In this document: in pieces, positions 42,658 to 53,000 of the stretch
Layout of the letters: each line of letters begins with the position of its first letter
Position numbering within the stretch: position 1 is the first letter of the stretch
Assembly (NCBI GenBank): GCA_937941715.1
Contig: CALDGX010000003.1
Location: 6,817-70,816 of the forward strand
DNA length: 64,000 nucleotides
Reading direction: 5' to 3'
Origin: an uncultured Chloracidobacterium sp.
GTDB lineage: Bacteria > Acidobacteriota > Blastocatellia > Pyrinomonadales > Pyrinomonadaceae
The notes under the pieces: model-generated
What the model saw: the letters and a program-made list of their open reading frames with translations, nothing else
The model's database searches: none
What the model was told of the DNA's origin: nothing
Translations under genes and position numbers: made by a program

Positions 42658-44515
42658 ATCGCCGAACGATCTCCTCTCGCTGTTCGGTCCTGATCACAAG
42701 TTGATTAAATGAATTTATCGACGAATACAGGCCCAGAAAACGCTCCAAAACGCTTGCGAATAGGAACAGTCCGCTGCCGACAAACTGCTCCTCGTCAAAC
42801 GTCAGGGTCGTCTCGAGCCCGCGGACAAATCCGGCCCCGATCCGGCCGCCGATCTGTCGGACTACTTTGCGTGATTCGATCCGGGTGATGCCCAGGATCT
42901 GCTTTCTGATCACCGACGAGTCGTCAAAATTGTACAATTGCAACAGTTCCTGTAAGGCCTCCGGCGTTCCGTTCTCGCTGTTAACTATCGACAGATAGTT
43001 CAGATTAAGATGTGAGATGAGCCGCCATTGGGCCGATCGCCGCTGCGGCGGCCGGATCGTCTCGGTCGGTTTGGTCAGACACCTCACCCGCGACAGAAGT
43101 GCCGTGCCCTCGACCTCAAAATCGCCCTCTTTACCGCCAAAAGGCAGCTTTGCCGGCAGATCTCGGTTAGTACAAGTCGTTTTGACGTTCAGGACCTCGA
43201 CGGCCGGGATCAGAGGGTCGAAATTTAGGTCGACGAGCGACAAAAAGACTTCGGTCCCGGCGTCGTCCGTCCTTTGCGATGGCCTTCTGACGGCGTACCA
43301 AAAGGACTTTTCCATCTGCTCGCCATAGGCATGACGCATCGAGTAAAACGGCGAAAATTCGCGCGTCTGGTTCGAGCGGGGGTCGGTGGTGATCACTTCG
43401 TTCACCGAGTATATTTCGGTGGTGGATTGGCGATGGACATCCGGGATGATCTGGTATTCGTATTTTTGCTGAGACAAATATATCGGGTCCGAGAGCTTCG
43501 AAAACAGATTGATTATCGGTGAGCAGCCCATTCGGAAAGTCTCGTTCGAGATCGGGGCGACCGGCGGCGTAATGTCCCGCAGATGGATCAGGATGTCAAA
43601 ATGGCTGCCAAACTTCCTCGCGATCGCCTGATCGACGCCGAGCAGGTCGAAAAACAGGAATTTATACGGAAACGCAAAATACTCCGTCAGCAGCCGATAT
43701 CCGGCAAATGAGCGTTTTGTGAAGGGAAGCATCGCCTCATCTTCATTAAACCCGACAGGCTTTATCGCGTCGCTCGCCGCGAGGACGACCGGATCCGGCT
43801 TTTTCAGCTGGATGTTGGTCATCGTCTTTAACGTACGGTCGCCGATCGGAGCGTCTTTTGGCCTAAACTCCACCGCGGATGCATGATTCATCAGCATCTC
43901 GTAGAGCGGAAAGACTAGTTGCGGTTCGCCATCGAGATAGAAACGTATCTTGTCGGGCGGCTGCGAAGTCACGCCGTCTTTAAGCTCGCTCAGATTTGCG
44001 TTGCCGAAACAACGCATGCTGAGGCGGATCGTCGCTTCGCTCATTTTGCCGCGGGCGTCCTTCGGTGCCGGCGATTCGAGTGCCGCGGATTCGATCTCGA
44101 TCGGCATCAGGCTGGTGTCATAGGCCGTTCTGAATCGGCACGGCGTTCCGTCGACCGGCCGCGAATTAAGCCTCGTGCCGCGCTCGATATTCTGGACCGC
44201 TGTCAGTTTGTCGTTCAGCGAACCGTAAGAGAACTGGACGACCGCCATTGACGGGATCGGCGAAAGGTAATGCGGATAGAGTATGTTGAGAAATGCCTCG
44301 GTTATCTCAGGCAGTTCGTCATCAAGCTTGTGGCTGATACGAGCCGTCAAGTAGGCAAAAGCCTCGATCATCCGCTCAACATGCGGATCCTCGACCTTGT
44401 CCTCATCGAGCTGCAGACGAGCCGCGATCTTGGGATATTTGCGGGCAAACTCCGCACCCATACGGCGCAGAAATACCAGTTCACGCTCGTAATATCCTAG
44501 GAGTTCATCGCGCAT
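42623..44515 (-). CDS. tssF: T6SS baseplate protein TssF
   Basis: 630 residues. Forms the baseplate wedge with two copies per TssG. The N-terminus is diagnostic: LLGYYERELVFLRRMGAEFA, KYPKIAARLQLDEDKVEDPH and VERMIEAFAYLTARISHKLD, followed by LYPHYLSPIPSMAVVQFSYG. Later RSNQTREFSPFYSMRHAYGE and the C-terminal RGLETTLTFDEEQFVGSG are also family features. It follows tssE by 32 bp. Confidence 0.95.
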   Translation of the reverse strand: MRDELLGYYERELVFLRRMGAEFARKYPKIAARLQLDEDKVEDPHVERMIEAFAYLTARISHKLDDELPEITEAFLNILYPHYLSPIPSMAVVQFSYGSLNDKLTAVQNIERGTRLNSRPVDGTPCRFRTAYDTSLMPIEIESAALESPAPKDARGKMSEATIRLSMRCFGNANLSELKDGVTSQPPDKIRFYLDGEPQLVFPLYEMLMNHASAVEFRPKDAPIGDRTLKTMTNIQLKKPDPVVLAASDAIKPVGFNEDEAMLPFTKRSFAGYRLLTEYFAFPYKFLFFDLLGVDQAIARKFGSHFDILIHLRDITPPVAPISNETFRMGCSPIINLFSKLSDPIYLSQQKYEYQIIPDVHRQSTTEIYSVNEVITTDPRSNQTREFSPFYSMRHAYGEQMEKSFWYAVRRPSQRTDDAGTEVFLSLVDLNFDPLIPAVEVLNVKTTCTNRDLPAKLPFGGKEGDFEVEGTALLSRVRCLTKPTETIRPPQRRSAQWRLISHLNLNYLSIVNSENGTPEALQELLQLYNFDDSSVIRKQILGITRIESRKVVRQIGGRIGAGFVRGLETTLTFDEEQFVGSGLFLFASVLERFLGLYSSINSFNQLVIRTEQREEIVRRFAPRAGEQELS

Positions 44516-44547
44516 AAAATAACAGTTCCGCCGCGGCAGCCCCCAGC

Positions 44548-45027
44548 CTATGCCATTGTGAATTCGCCGCTTCCGAGTTCCAGCATTGTGTCAAAAACGA
44601 TCGGTTCCGGCGTTGGTTCGATATCCAGATTGGCCTCGATCCTGAACCGCAGATGCCGGTCCGTGTGTTCGACCGGGTCCATCGTCACCTTGAGATTCAC
44701 GAATCGCGGCTCAAAGGTCCTGATCGCATTTTCAAGCGATTTGGTGAGCCTTACCTGTTCGTGGCTGTTTTTTGCGTTCATGCCCATTATGTCGGGCAGG
44801 CCGTAGAATGCCAGCGAACGCTTTGCCTCTTCAAGCTGCACGCCGCTCTCGTCAACGTGGCAGCGTGTATTGAGCAGCCATTCGAGGTCGCGTCGCACCG
44901 ATGCCTTGAGCTCCTGCAGGCCGGCCGACCGCGATTTTGCGGCCTCGCGGCTCTCAAGCGGTTCGAGGTCGATAAGGCGATCCAGGACCGACGGCGTGAC
45001 ACGTATCTCGGAATTAGGACGGGACAT
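44548..45027 (-). CDS. tssE: T6SS baseplate protein TssE (gp25-like)
   Basis: 159 residues, the usual length. gp25-like lysozyme-fold baseplate subunit: SVLDRLIDLEPLESREAAKS at the N-terminus, VRRDLEWLLNTRCHVD (about 48-63), LAFYGLPDIMGMNAKN and AIRTFEPRFVNLKVTMDP (about 103-120). It starts sheath polymerisation. Separated from hcp by 103 bp that hold a hairpin with a T run. Confidence 0.94.
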   Translation of the reverse strand: MSRPNSEIRVTPSVLDRLIDLEPLESREAAKSRSAGLQELKASVRRDLEWLLNTRCHVDESGVQLEEAKRSLAFYGLPDIMGMNAKNSHEQVRLTKSLENAIRTFEPRFVNLKVTMDPVEHTDRHLRFRIEANLDIEPTPEPIVFDTMLELGSGEFTMA

Positions 45028-45045
45028 AAATGCCGAATAACGGAC

Positions 45046-45091
45046 AAAAAACTAATTTGCAGGGCTGCACCGATTCGCGATACAGCCCTGC
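45046..45091 (-). terminator. hairpin terminator 3' of hcp
   Basis: On the minus strand GCAGGGCTG and CAGCCCTGC (45083-45091 and 45059-45067) form a perfect 9-bp stem, followed after seven bases by T6 (45046-45051). It lies 40 bp after the hcp stop and likely reduces read-through into tssE. Confidence 0.6.
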
Positions 45092-45130
45092 CGATCTGCC
45101 TGCCGACCGAAGCCGGGCTGAGGTGTAAGG

Positions 45131-45616
45131 TTAGACCTTCTTGTTGGCCTTGACGTCGTAGCCGGCCTTGATGGCTCCGCCGAGCGAACCGTCCGGCTTC
45201 TGCTCTTTGTATTCGATCTCGATCTTCGCAAAATTGAGCGAGATCTGGTCGGTCGAGGTGTCGCCGCCGTGGGCCGCACCGCCGGTCTGGTATGACGAAA
45301 CCAAAACGTCCGACATAGTGACCTTGAGATATTCCTGCTGTTCCGTACCCGCCTTGCGGCAGATCAAAACCGCCTTCTTGATATGTTCGCCGGTCGCACA
45401 TGCGAGCATCAGTTTCGGTGACGCCTTGCTCGAATTCATCACGAAATGAAAATCCTGCATCGAGACCTTGCCTGCACCGCCGCCGCCGCCCATTGAGAAC
45501 GAACCGGAATTGGTTGCACCGAATGACCATGACTGGAGGTCGATCTCGCCTTTGTGTTTGTGATCGTGACTCTCACCGTCAACGCCGTCTAGTTTCAAAA
45601 AATAATCTACTGCCAT
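45131..45616 (-). CDS. tssD: T6SS inner-tube protein Hcp (TssD)
   Basis: 161 residues. Hcp hexamers stack into the expelled tube and also chaperone small effectors. Seen: YFLKLDGVDGESHDHKHKGE (residues 5-24), IDLQSWSFGATNSG, GKVSMQDFHFVMNSSKASPK, LMLACATGEHIKKAVLICRK and EYLKVTMSDVLVSSYQTGG. Strong AAAGGAG before the ATG. The cistron is isolated by long gaps (174 and 103 bp), each with a hairpin, as expected for a subunit needed in large amounts. Confidence 0.96.
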   Translation of the reverse strand: MAVDYFLKLDGVDGESHDHKHKGEIDLQSWSFGATNSGSFSMGGGGGAGKVSMQDFHFVMNSSKASPKLMLACATGEHIKKAVLICRKAGTEQQEYLKVTMSDVLVSSYQTGGAAHGGDTSTDQISLNFAKIEIEYKEQKPDGSLGGAIKAGYDVKANKKV

Positions 45617-45741
45617 TTTATTTTGCTCCTTTTATTTGATGGAAAAGCGTTTCTGCTATCTCCGAACTACCCACATCATAGTGACGATGCTGATAGTTTT
45701 TTTTGCGAAGTAAGCGAAAAAAATAAACTAGCCGGGCGACG

Positions 45742-45772
45742 GGCACGGAATTTACTTTCGAAACTCCGTGCC
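45742..45772 (-). terminator. hairpin between tssC and hcp
   Basis: GGCACGGA and TCCGTGCC (45765-45772 and 45742-45749) form a perfect 8-bp stem on the minus strand, 19 bp after the tssC stop; a T7 run comes about 20 bases later, so it is a weak or attenuating terminator. hcp may have its own promoter in the remaining 120 bp. Confidence 0.45.
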
Positions 45773-45790
45773 TGCCGGCGTCGGCGAATG

Positions 45791-47281
45791 CTAGCCGTTA
45801 GCGGGCTGCGGCAAATCCGCGACCAAACGCAGCGAAACTGAAAGTTCGTCGAGTTGGAAGTGCGGTCTCAGGAAAGCCACGGCGCGGTAGCAGCCCGGTT
45901 TTCCCGGGATCTCGGCCACCTCGACCTTGGCCTCGCGAAGCGGATACTGCGACTTGGTTGCCGGCGACGCGTTATCGTCCTCGGTGACGTAGTTCATGAT
46001 CCACTTGTTAAGGAACATCTCGCATTCGGTACGCGACATAAAGCTGCCGATCTTGTCCCTCATCATTGCCTTCAGGTAATGAGCGAAACGCGATACCGCA
46101 AAGATGTACTGCAGCTGAGTCGAGAGCCGTGCATTGGCGTTGGCGGCGTCCGAGTCATACTTCTTGGCCTTGTTTGCGGACTGAGCCCCAAAGAATGCGG
46201 CATAGTCCGTCCCCTTGCAGTGGACGAGGGGAATAAAGCCGTTGTCAGCAAACTCCTTCTCACGGCGATCTGTTACCGCGACCTCGGTCGGGCACTTCAT
46301 CGCGATCTCGCCTTCGTCCGTTTCAAAGGTATGTGTCGGCAGTCCCTGTACAAGTCCGCCGCCTTCGACGCCGCGGATCGCGACGCACCAACCGTACATC
46401 GAAAATGCCTCGGTCAATCGCGTTCCCAGAGCATAGGCGGCGTTGCCCCACAAATATTTCTTGTGGTCCTTGCCGTCGACGTCCTCTTCAAATCTGAAAG
46501 TTTCGGTCGGCTTTGTCGCGGCACCGTAAGGCTCGCGCATTAGCACGTGCGGCAGCGTCAGCCCGACATAACGCGAATCTTCCGACTCGCGGAAGCTGCG
46601 CCACTTCATATACTCTGTCCGGTCAAATATCTTTGCGACATCGCGGACCTCGGACATTTCGCTGAAGGTGTCCCAGCCAAACATTCCGGCCGAGGCGGCA
46701 CTGAGGAACGGGGCGTGGGCCGCCGCGGCGACCTGCGAGATGCTTTCGAGCAAAGCCATATCCTGCGGATGATTGCCGAATTCGAAATCGCCGATCAACG
46801 CGCCGAACGGAGCTCCGCCAAAGGTGCCGTATTCCTCTTCGTAAACCTTCTTGAAGAGCGATGACTGGTCAAACTCAAGTGCACGCTCAAAGTCCTTAAG
46901 GAGGTCGCCCTTGGTCACGCTCATGACCTTGATCTTGAGCTGGGTGCCGGTCAGTGAATTCTTGATCAAATGATGAAGTCCGCGCCACGACGCCTCGAGT
47001 TTCTGAAAGTCCTCGTGATGCATGATCGCGTTCATTTGGGCCGAGACGAGCCGGTCGATCTCGGCGATGCGCGAGTTGATGGCTACGTCCATGTTCTTGG
47101 ACATCGTGAGTTCGCCGCTCATCACCTGATTGACGAATTCGCCGATCATATCCTTGGCGCGCTCTTTTTGGTATTCGTCACGGGCCATTCTGCCCTCGCT
47201 CAAAATCTTGTCGAGCAGTCCGCCGGACTCTTCGGTCACAACGGTTTGGGCGGCAGCATCTTGTTCTTTAGTTTTTGCCAT
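45791..47281 (-). CDS. tssC: T6SS contractile sheath large subunit TssC
   Basis: 496 residues, normal length. Seen: ARDEYQKERAKDMIGEFVNQ, EASWRGLHHLIKNS (the conserved W-x-G-L-x-x-L), FGALIGDFEFGNHPQDMALL, APFLSAASAGMFGW, SRYVGLTLPHVLMREPYG and the C-terminal FSRFAHYLKAMMRDKIGSFM-like block (AVSRFAHYLKAMMRDKIG). With TssB it forms the sheath that contracts around Hcp. AAGGAGG precedes the ATG inside the end of tssB; six-base gap. Confidence 0.96.
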   Translation of the reverse strand: MAKTKEQDAAAQTVVTEESGGLLDKILSEGRMARDEYQKERAKDMIGEFVNQVMSGELTMSKNMDVAINSRIAEIDRLVSAQMNAIMHHEDFQKLEASWRGLHHLIKNSLTGTQLKIKVMSVTKGDLLKDFERALEFDQSSLFKKVYEEEYGTFGGAPFGALIGDFEFGNHPQDMALLESISQVAAAAHAPFLSAASAGMFGWDTFSEMSEVRDVAKIFDRTEYMKWRSFRESEDSRYVGLTLPHVLMREPYGAATKPTETFRFEEDVDGKDHKKYLWGNAAYALGTRLTEAFSMYGWCVAIRGVEGGGLVQGLPTHTFETDEGEIAMKCPTEVAVTDRREKEFADNGFIPLVHCKGTDYAAFFGAQSANKAKKYDSDAANANARLSTQLQYIFAVSRFAHYLKAMMRDKIGSFMSRTECEMFLNKWIMNYVTEDDNASPATKSQYPLREAKVEVAEIPGKPGCYRAVAFLRPHFQLDELSVSLRLVADLPQPANG

Positions 47282-47287
47282 TTTCGT

Positions 47288-47797
47288 TTAGTCCTCCTTC
47301 GAACCAAGCTGGTCGCTCAATTCCTTTTGCTTATCGACATTTGCAATGATGTCCTCAAGCATCGTTTCGAGTTTTTCATTGCCGTCCATCTTCGACCGCA
47401 GGTCGGCGAGCTTTTGCCGAGCCTCGACAAGTTTCCTCAGCGGTTCGACCTGCTGGACGATGCGGTCGGGCTCGAAATCCTCGATGCTGCTGAATTTCAA
47501 CTCGATACCCATCTTGCTGCCGTCATCCTGGACCTTGTTGTCCACCGTATAGGCAAGCCTCGGAGCCATTCCCGCAAGAACCTGATTGAAATTGTCCGGA
47601 TCGATCTCGACGAATTTACGATTCTTGAACGCCGGCAGCGGTTCTTCGGGCTTGCCGACAAAATCGCCCATAACGCCGAGCACGAACGGAAGTTCCTTGA
47701 GTTCGATCGCTCCACCAACCTCAACATCGTACGTGATCTGAACACGTGGCGGGCGAACCCGGTCGATCTTATGCTGCAAACTCTCTTTTTTAGGCAT
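47288..47797 (-). CDS. tssB: T6SS contractile sheath small subunit TssB
   Basis: 169 residues. Starts SLQHKIDRVRPPRVQITYDV; EVGGAIELKELPFVLGVMGD (about 25-44), FVEIDPDNFNQVLAGMAPRL (about 62-81) and FSSIEDFEPDRIVQQVEPLR (about 105-124) are family blocks. Pairs with TssC; the C-terminal coiled helix (QKLADLRSKMDGNEKLETML) is the handle bound by ClpV in related systems. AAGGAGA lies upstream. Confidence 0.96.
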   Translation of the reverse strand: MPKKESLQHKIDRVRPPRVQITYDVEVGGAIELKELPFVLGVMGDFVGKPEEPLPAFKNRKFVEIDPDNFNQVLAGMAPRLAYTVDNKVQDDGSKMGIELKFSSIEDFEPDRIVQQVEPLRKLVEARQKLADLRSKMDGNEKLETMLEDIIANVDKQKELSDQLGSKED

Positions 47798-47906
47798 GTT
47801 CTATTTTCTCCTTAGGCTTTAACCATTTATCTAAGACCAATAATTGCAAAATCTCTTCGGGCATCGGGCACGACTCAAAAGGGTGTTCCCGCTTCGGCCC
47901 GCGGCG

Positions 47907-49100
47907 TTACCACTCATCACTCGAGCTGGAGCCCTGATCCGAGGTTTCTTCCGCCGGTGCCGAGTAATAGTCGCCGCCGCCGGAGGAACTGCCGATCCCG
48001 AGCATTTCGTTCACCTGCTCGAGCGTGGCCGTGTCTTTGATCACTTCCTGCAGCCAGCTGTCGAGCGGCATATTGCCCCACTTGACGGCCCGGTTTACAA
48101 GGTACGCGACCGGACTGTGCGGTTCCGTTCGCTGAAAGAAAGCAGCGATCTCGGATAACCGCTTGAGGGCGTCGGCCCGCGACTTGACCACGCCCGACAT
48201 CGATGATGAACCGCCGGTCTCCGATACCTCCGCACCGTCATCTTCGGTCGACGTCCACTCATCGCTCGCGTCGTTTTCATCAGGTTCTTCAAGGCGCTTT
48301 CGTTCGAGGATCTTTTTGACCTGTCCGTGAACATCATCAAGCGCTCGTTTGAGCGCCCCGAGGCCCGGCATTTGGTTGCGGTCGTATTTTTCCTCGATCA
48401 CGCGATTCAGCTCGGCAAATGCCTCCCAGCACTCCTCGATCGTATGATTGATCGACTCCGCCTGGGCCCGCCGTGTCTTGCCGACGGCTATCTTCCAGAG
48501 GTCGCCGGTTACGCGGCCGTCAGCTTCGGCCTGAGCCTTTTGGTTATTGAATTCCTGTTGTTTTTCAGGGTCGAGCGAGTCAAAGTTGGCCGGCGTTTCG
48601 AGCGACCGTGCCGTTAACCAATCATTGTATGAATAACCGGGACCGCCAGTGATCGGACAAGTCTTTATGGCATTTGCTCCCTGAACGTCGAGCCACGAGA
48701 TCGCGTTTGCCCGTCCCTCCAAATCGCCTTCGTCGATGACCGGATGGAGCGTGTCCCAATATTGATCCTGCAGCCCGCTGACGAGCTTGAGGCTGTCGCG
48801 GAGGCCGGCAAATCCGTAATTTTTTATAAGTGACTCGGAAAGCCAGGCGGCGACCTGCAGGTCCTTGGCCTTTGAGGTAAGAGCGGGTACGGCCAGTTCC
48901 ACGACCTTTCGGTAATCAGCGACCTTGAGTTCGGTCTGCCACTCGCCCTGGCTCAGGTTGTCATCCGAGCGGCGTGCTTCGACGATCTCATCGTAGAGGC
49001 CCGAATATCGCAGGCTTTCGCCCGACGGCGACTCTTCCGACACCGGTTGAAGCAGTGCATCGAGGTCGATCACTTGCGGAACCGACAATTCCTCATTCAT
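47907..49100 (-). CDS. tssA: T6SS sheath-priming protein TssA
   Basis: 397 residues. ImpA_N domain at about 5-120: LDALLQPVSEESPSGESLRY, LYDEIVEARRSDD, KVADYRKVVELAVPAL and LVSGLQDQYWDTLHPVIDEG. A middle helical region and an acidic linker (EPDENDASDEWTSTEDDGAE) follow. The C-terminal part has FFQRTEPHSPVAYLVNRAVK and WGNMPLDSWLQEVI, the short TssA form that stays at the baseplate. The last 30 residues are Ser/Gly/acidic. AAGGAG precedes the ATG. Confidence 0.93.
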   Translation of the reverse strand: MNEELSVPQVIDLDALLQPVSEESPSGESLRYSGLYDEIVEARRSDDNLSQGEWQTELKVADYRKVVELAVPALTSKAKDLQVAAWLSESLIKNYGFAGLRDSLKLVSGLQDQYWDTLHPVIDEGDLEGRANAISWLDVQGANAIKTCPITGGPGYSYNDWLTARSLETPANFDSLDPEKQQEFNNQKAQAEADGRVTGDLWKIAVGKTRRAQAESINHTIEECWEAFAELNRVIEEKYDRNQMPGLGALKRALDDVHGQVKKILERKRLEEPDENDASDEWTSTEDDGAEVSETGGSSSMSGVVKSRADALKRLSEIAAFFQRTEPHSPVAYLVNRAVKWGNMPLDSWLQEVIKDTATLEQVNEMLGIGSSSGGGDYYSAPAEETSDQGSSSSDEW

Positions 49101-49216
49101 TCGAATAACTCCTTGCTACTAATAGACAAAGACGTTCGGATCTCAAGAATTTGCTGAAATACGCTTCATTCTATCCGAAAAATAGATATAAATCACTATT
49201 TTTCTTGATCAACTAC

Positions 49217-50011
49217 CTACTCGTGCTCGAACACGATGGTTTCGAGGTCGAGTATCGACCTGTCGCGGCCGTCCATCCAATACAATTTTAGCCCTTCGCC
49301 GGCGAAAAGCTCCGATCCCAGGTCACGCCAATCTGTCATTCGGCCGAGTCGAACCATGTCATTACCGCTATGGTATGAGCCCGAATATAGCGACGGGAAG
49401 AACATCTCGCCGTTGGTGCCGTCGACAAGTTCGACCTTGGCCTGTATCCAGAACAGGTCACGCAGCGACGCCGGCTTAAAGAACTCGATACTCTGTACCT
49501 GTTCGATCGGCAGCCAGACGTAGGAATCCTTGAAGATCACCTCAAAGATGCACATCGTCGAGTCGTTATAATCGCGAAAGTCGCTGACCTCGCCGCCGTT
49601 TACGGCCGCCTTGAAGGCCGGACGCTCCTCTTCGATCCGGTCGAGCATCTCGCGGGCCTCGGCAACATTGCCCTCACGGATGCGGTTGTTGGCCTGGATC
49701 AGGTCCTCGACATAGGTCGGCGGCGGTGCGATGATGCCGGGTTTGAGCCCGTCTGTAAAATAGCGTTCGCGATCGCGTTCTGCCTTGAAATTATTACGGT
49801 ATATCAGCGACCCGATCATCGCGTTGGCATCCTGATGGCCGATGACGTCGAGTTGTTTTTCAGCCCGATCCCAATCGCCCGAAAAGCACGAAAGTTCGAA
49901 CAGGAATATTCTAGCCGGAATGTCGGTGGGATTATCACGAACGTGATCCAGCACCAACGCGATCGAACCCGTCAGATCGCCCGACTCCAGCAATTGTTTT
50001 GCATTTTGCAT
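49217..50011 (-). CDS. tagJ: T6SS accessory protein TagJ (ImpE-like)
   Basis: 264 residues from the ATG at 50011, which has GGAGG five bases upstream. ImpE/SciE-type protein: an N-terminal tetratricopeptide-like helical region (LLESGDLTGSIALVLDHVRD, ARIFLFELSCFSGDWDRAEK) and a C-terminal beta domain (YVWLPIEQVQSIEFFKPASL, RDLFWIQAKVELVDG, FFPSLYSGSYHSGND, RLGRMTDWRDLGSELFAGEG). TagJ binds the TssB N-terminus and ClpV-related steps in Pseudomonas. Located between tssM and tssA. Confidence 0.92.
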   Translation of the reverse strand: MQNAKQLLESGDLTGSIALVLDHVRDNPTDIPARIFLFELSCFSGDWDRAEKQLDVIGHQDANAMIGSLIYRNNFKAERDRERYFTDGLKPGIIAPPPTYVEDLIQANNRIREGNVAEAREMLDRIEEERPAFKAAVNGGEVSDFRDYNDSTMCIFEVIFKDSYVWLPIEQVQSIEFFKPASLRDLFWIQAKVELVDGTNGEMFFPSLYSGSYHSGNDMVRLGRMTDWRDLGSELFAGEGLKLYWMDGRDRSILDLETIVFEHE

Positions 50012-50031
50012 AATATCCTCCAATTCGACGG

Positions 50032-53000
50032 TTACTTGAGCATATTTTGCGGAGCTCTGACCCGCCTGAATATACTCTTGTCAAAAAGGTCTCCGCCGCT
50101 CGGTTTGATCGTAGCCGAGACCGACTTGCCGCCGACCGAATAGCTGAGATTGTATTCACCGCCTGCCTGTTTTTGCGGCTTACCGGCATCAACAAACCGG
50201 AATAGTCCCCATGTACCGGGGAATTTGAGCGATGACGAGTCTGACGAAGTGGGCGGCGGCACCGACGAGTTTGTGCCGGCAGGCGGCCCCGTCGTTGCCG
50301 CACCGGACGCACCTGAACTGACGATCACGCCCGTCTCTGCCGATTGTGCGGCCGGGAACGTGCCGTTGATCGAGGCGGTTCCCTCAGATGTGACCTTTTG
50401 CCCGTCGATGGTTACCTCGACCAGCGAATCCTTGCCGACCTTAAGTGCAAACGCATACTCGAACTTCGGCGTGTTGCCCGACCCGTACAAGGCCTTTCTC
50501 AGGGCGAAGGCGTTGTTCAGATAGGCAACGAACTCGTCGCTGAACTTTATCTCGGCCGTTTCTTTCAGTTTCAGTTGGCCGTTGGATTCCTCAAAGTACT
50601 TCTTCAGCCTTTCGTCGTAGAATTTCGAAAGCTTGCCGTCCGTCGGATTGAGAAATGCCGTAAGTTTGGTCAGGTCAGATTCGGTTTGGCCGTCCTCGAA
50701 CGGAAATCCCTTTTCGATCTCCTTGGCCGCGGGCATGATCTGTTCGTTCCACGCCTTTTTGAGCTGTTCCTGAGCACCCTGGCCGAGCAGGCTCTTTAGG
50801 TTCCCGAGCGGCTGTTGAAGGACGGTAGCCAATTCCTGCGTCGAGGATGTCGTAAAGCTCTGGATCATACCGGTGATCGCACGCTCATTCGAGACCAGTT
50901 TCAGGCCGTCGTCCTTTTCGTTAGCGAGGTCGTCCGAGACCTGTTTGAGCTTTTCGGCCGAAATACCGTTAAGGTTCTTATAGACGTTTTGCAACGCCGC
51001 CGCGTAGTTGTCGATCGGTGCCCGGTCCTTCTGGCCCTTCTTTCCGACAAATTCAAAAAGCGGCTGAAATTCCTTTTCGGGCGGCGTGCCACCGGCGTTA
51101 GCGTTCTCCTGCGAGACAAAAAAGCTCTTGATCCAGTCCCACCAGCCGACAACTTCGGGCGGCGCCGAGAGGTTGGTATTTCGAGATATTTCGATCATCA
51201 ACACCTTCATCGGCGAGTTTTCGAGCGAAAACACCTGAAGAGCTGCCGCCGCGTCTTCTTTTGTCTTATATGGTTTGACCGTGATCCCTTTAGCAAATGC
51301 ACGCCATTCATCGGCATAGTCACGGTAATAGCGGTCTTCGAGCTTTTTGGAATCGGTCGTTTGGGCGATCTTTGACTTGCCCACCTCGCCCATCACCCAA
51401 TCGTCTTCGCTGAGCTTTTCGTCAGCCTCGGCGATCGCTTTCTTCATCAACTCATTGCCGGAACGAGTAAATATGCTGCGGACTTGAAATGCCCCATCCA
51501 AAAAGCGGGCGTCAGCACCGTTGCGGGCGAGAATTGCATCGACGGTCGTCGGGCCGACCTTTTCATCGACGGTCCTGGATATCTCGGTGACCTTTCGCTT
51601 GTAGTATCTGAAGACGGCGGGAAACGCCTGGAGTTTTGCCCGCGTGTCCGCGACCAGTTTGTCATCGACCGGTATCCGCGGAAATCCGTAATCCTCGTCA
51701 TCGCGGTCCACCTGTTTTGCCCAAAACTCGAGCTGCAACGCGGCTTTCGGCTTGAGTTCGGCCGGGATCTTGCCCTCGGTCGTCCAATAATCTTTGAGTG
51801 CACTTGCGATATGGGCCGAATCGGCTTTGTCCTTGTACGGCCCGGCGAGCATCAGATAAGCCTTGAGCAGATCGTAGTTCTTGCCGAGCAGGGCCTCTTC
51901 GGCGTCGGTCAACTGTGACGGGTTCGCGACCGGATTCGACGCGGCAAACTTCTTCAGGTCGGCCTGGACCTTGGCGATCGTCGCGGTCTTGTACCGGTGT
52001 TCGATCACGTCCATATAGACCTTTAGCAGGTGCTGTTTGTAAACCTTGTTGCCCGAATACAGCCCGAAACGCATATACCACGGGGCGCCGTTCCGCTCGT
52101 AATCATCCAGCTTGACGATCAGTTCGCGGAGTCCCTCGGTCGCCTCGATCTCGTTTCGCGTCGCCTTTTCGTCGGCCTTTGCCGGGTCTTTATATGCCTG
52201 GGTCTGGGTGATCGCGATCAATGCCTCGCCTCGCGCCCGCGCGTCCTCAAGCATCTTTTTGTTGTTGTATAGCGAAACACCCGACAACGCCAGCAGCAGA
52301 ATGGTCAGGGCCGCACCGAGAAAGATCGACGCCCAACCGAGCAGCGGGGCTCCCTGCCTCTGAGCCTGAAATGCCCGGACGACATCCTTGTCCCGCAGAA
52401 GTACGTCCCGGAAAAAGCGATGTGTGAAGTATGTGTCGGCGACGGTCTGCGGAGCGTTCGGGCTCGATTTTGCGGCCGGCGACGCACTGAAATAGAATCC
52501 GCGGAACAGCGGATTGTCGCTGAACGGATTGGGACGGTAAAGCGTCCCGATAAACGCACCGATCTTGCGCCGTGCCGAACCAAAATGCAGCGGGAAATTA
52601 AAAATTCGAAGCTGCCGGACCGGCGGGAACGGAGCCGAAAGCCTGAGCAGCCGGCGTTTCATTGCCGAGTTATGCAGCAGTTCAAATTCGCCGTCAAACA
52701 TCGACTGGCCGTTTTCGCCCTTATCGAGCGGTATCGTCGAGCCCCAGACAAGCGACCGGCCGTCGTTCTTTGAGATCGAAAATGAATCCCGAAATCCCTC
52801 GATGCCGTCGGCGTGTGTAAATACCGTATAAACCGGAAACCGGACCTTGAGCCGCTGGATCGCGTCATCTATACGAGCCCTGAGGACCTTTGCCAGTTCC
52901 TCCGACCCGCGGTCGTCGCCCTTTATGATCTGTTCGACATCGACCGCTATCAAAAAACCGTCGATCGGTCGATTCGGTCGATTCTTGCGGATAAGCTCCA

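Noticed and set aside
46970..47815. Long plus-strand frame (281 codons) opposite tssB and tssC
   Set aside because: Antisense shadow of two certain genes; product has no domain logic and no ribosome site.
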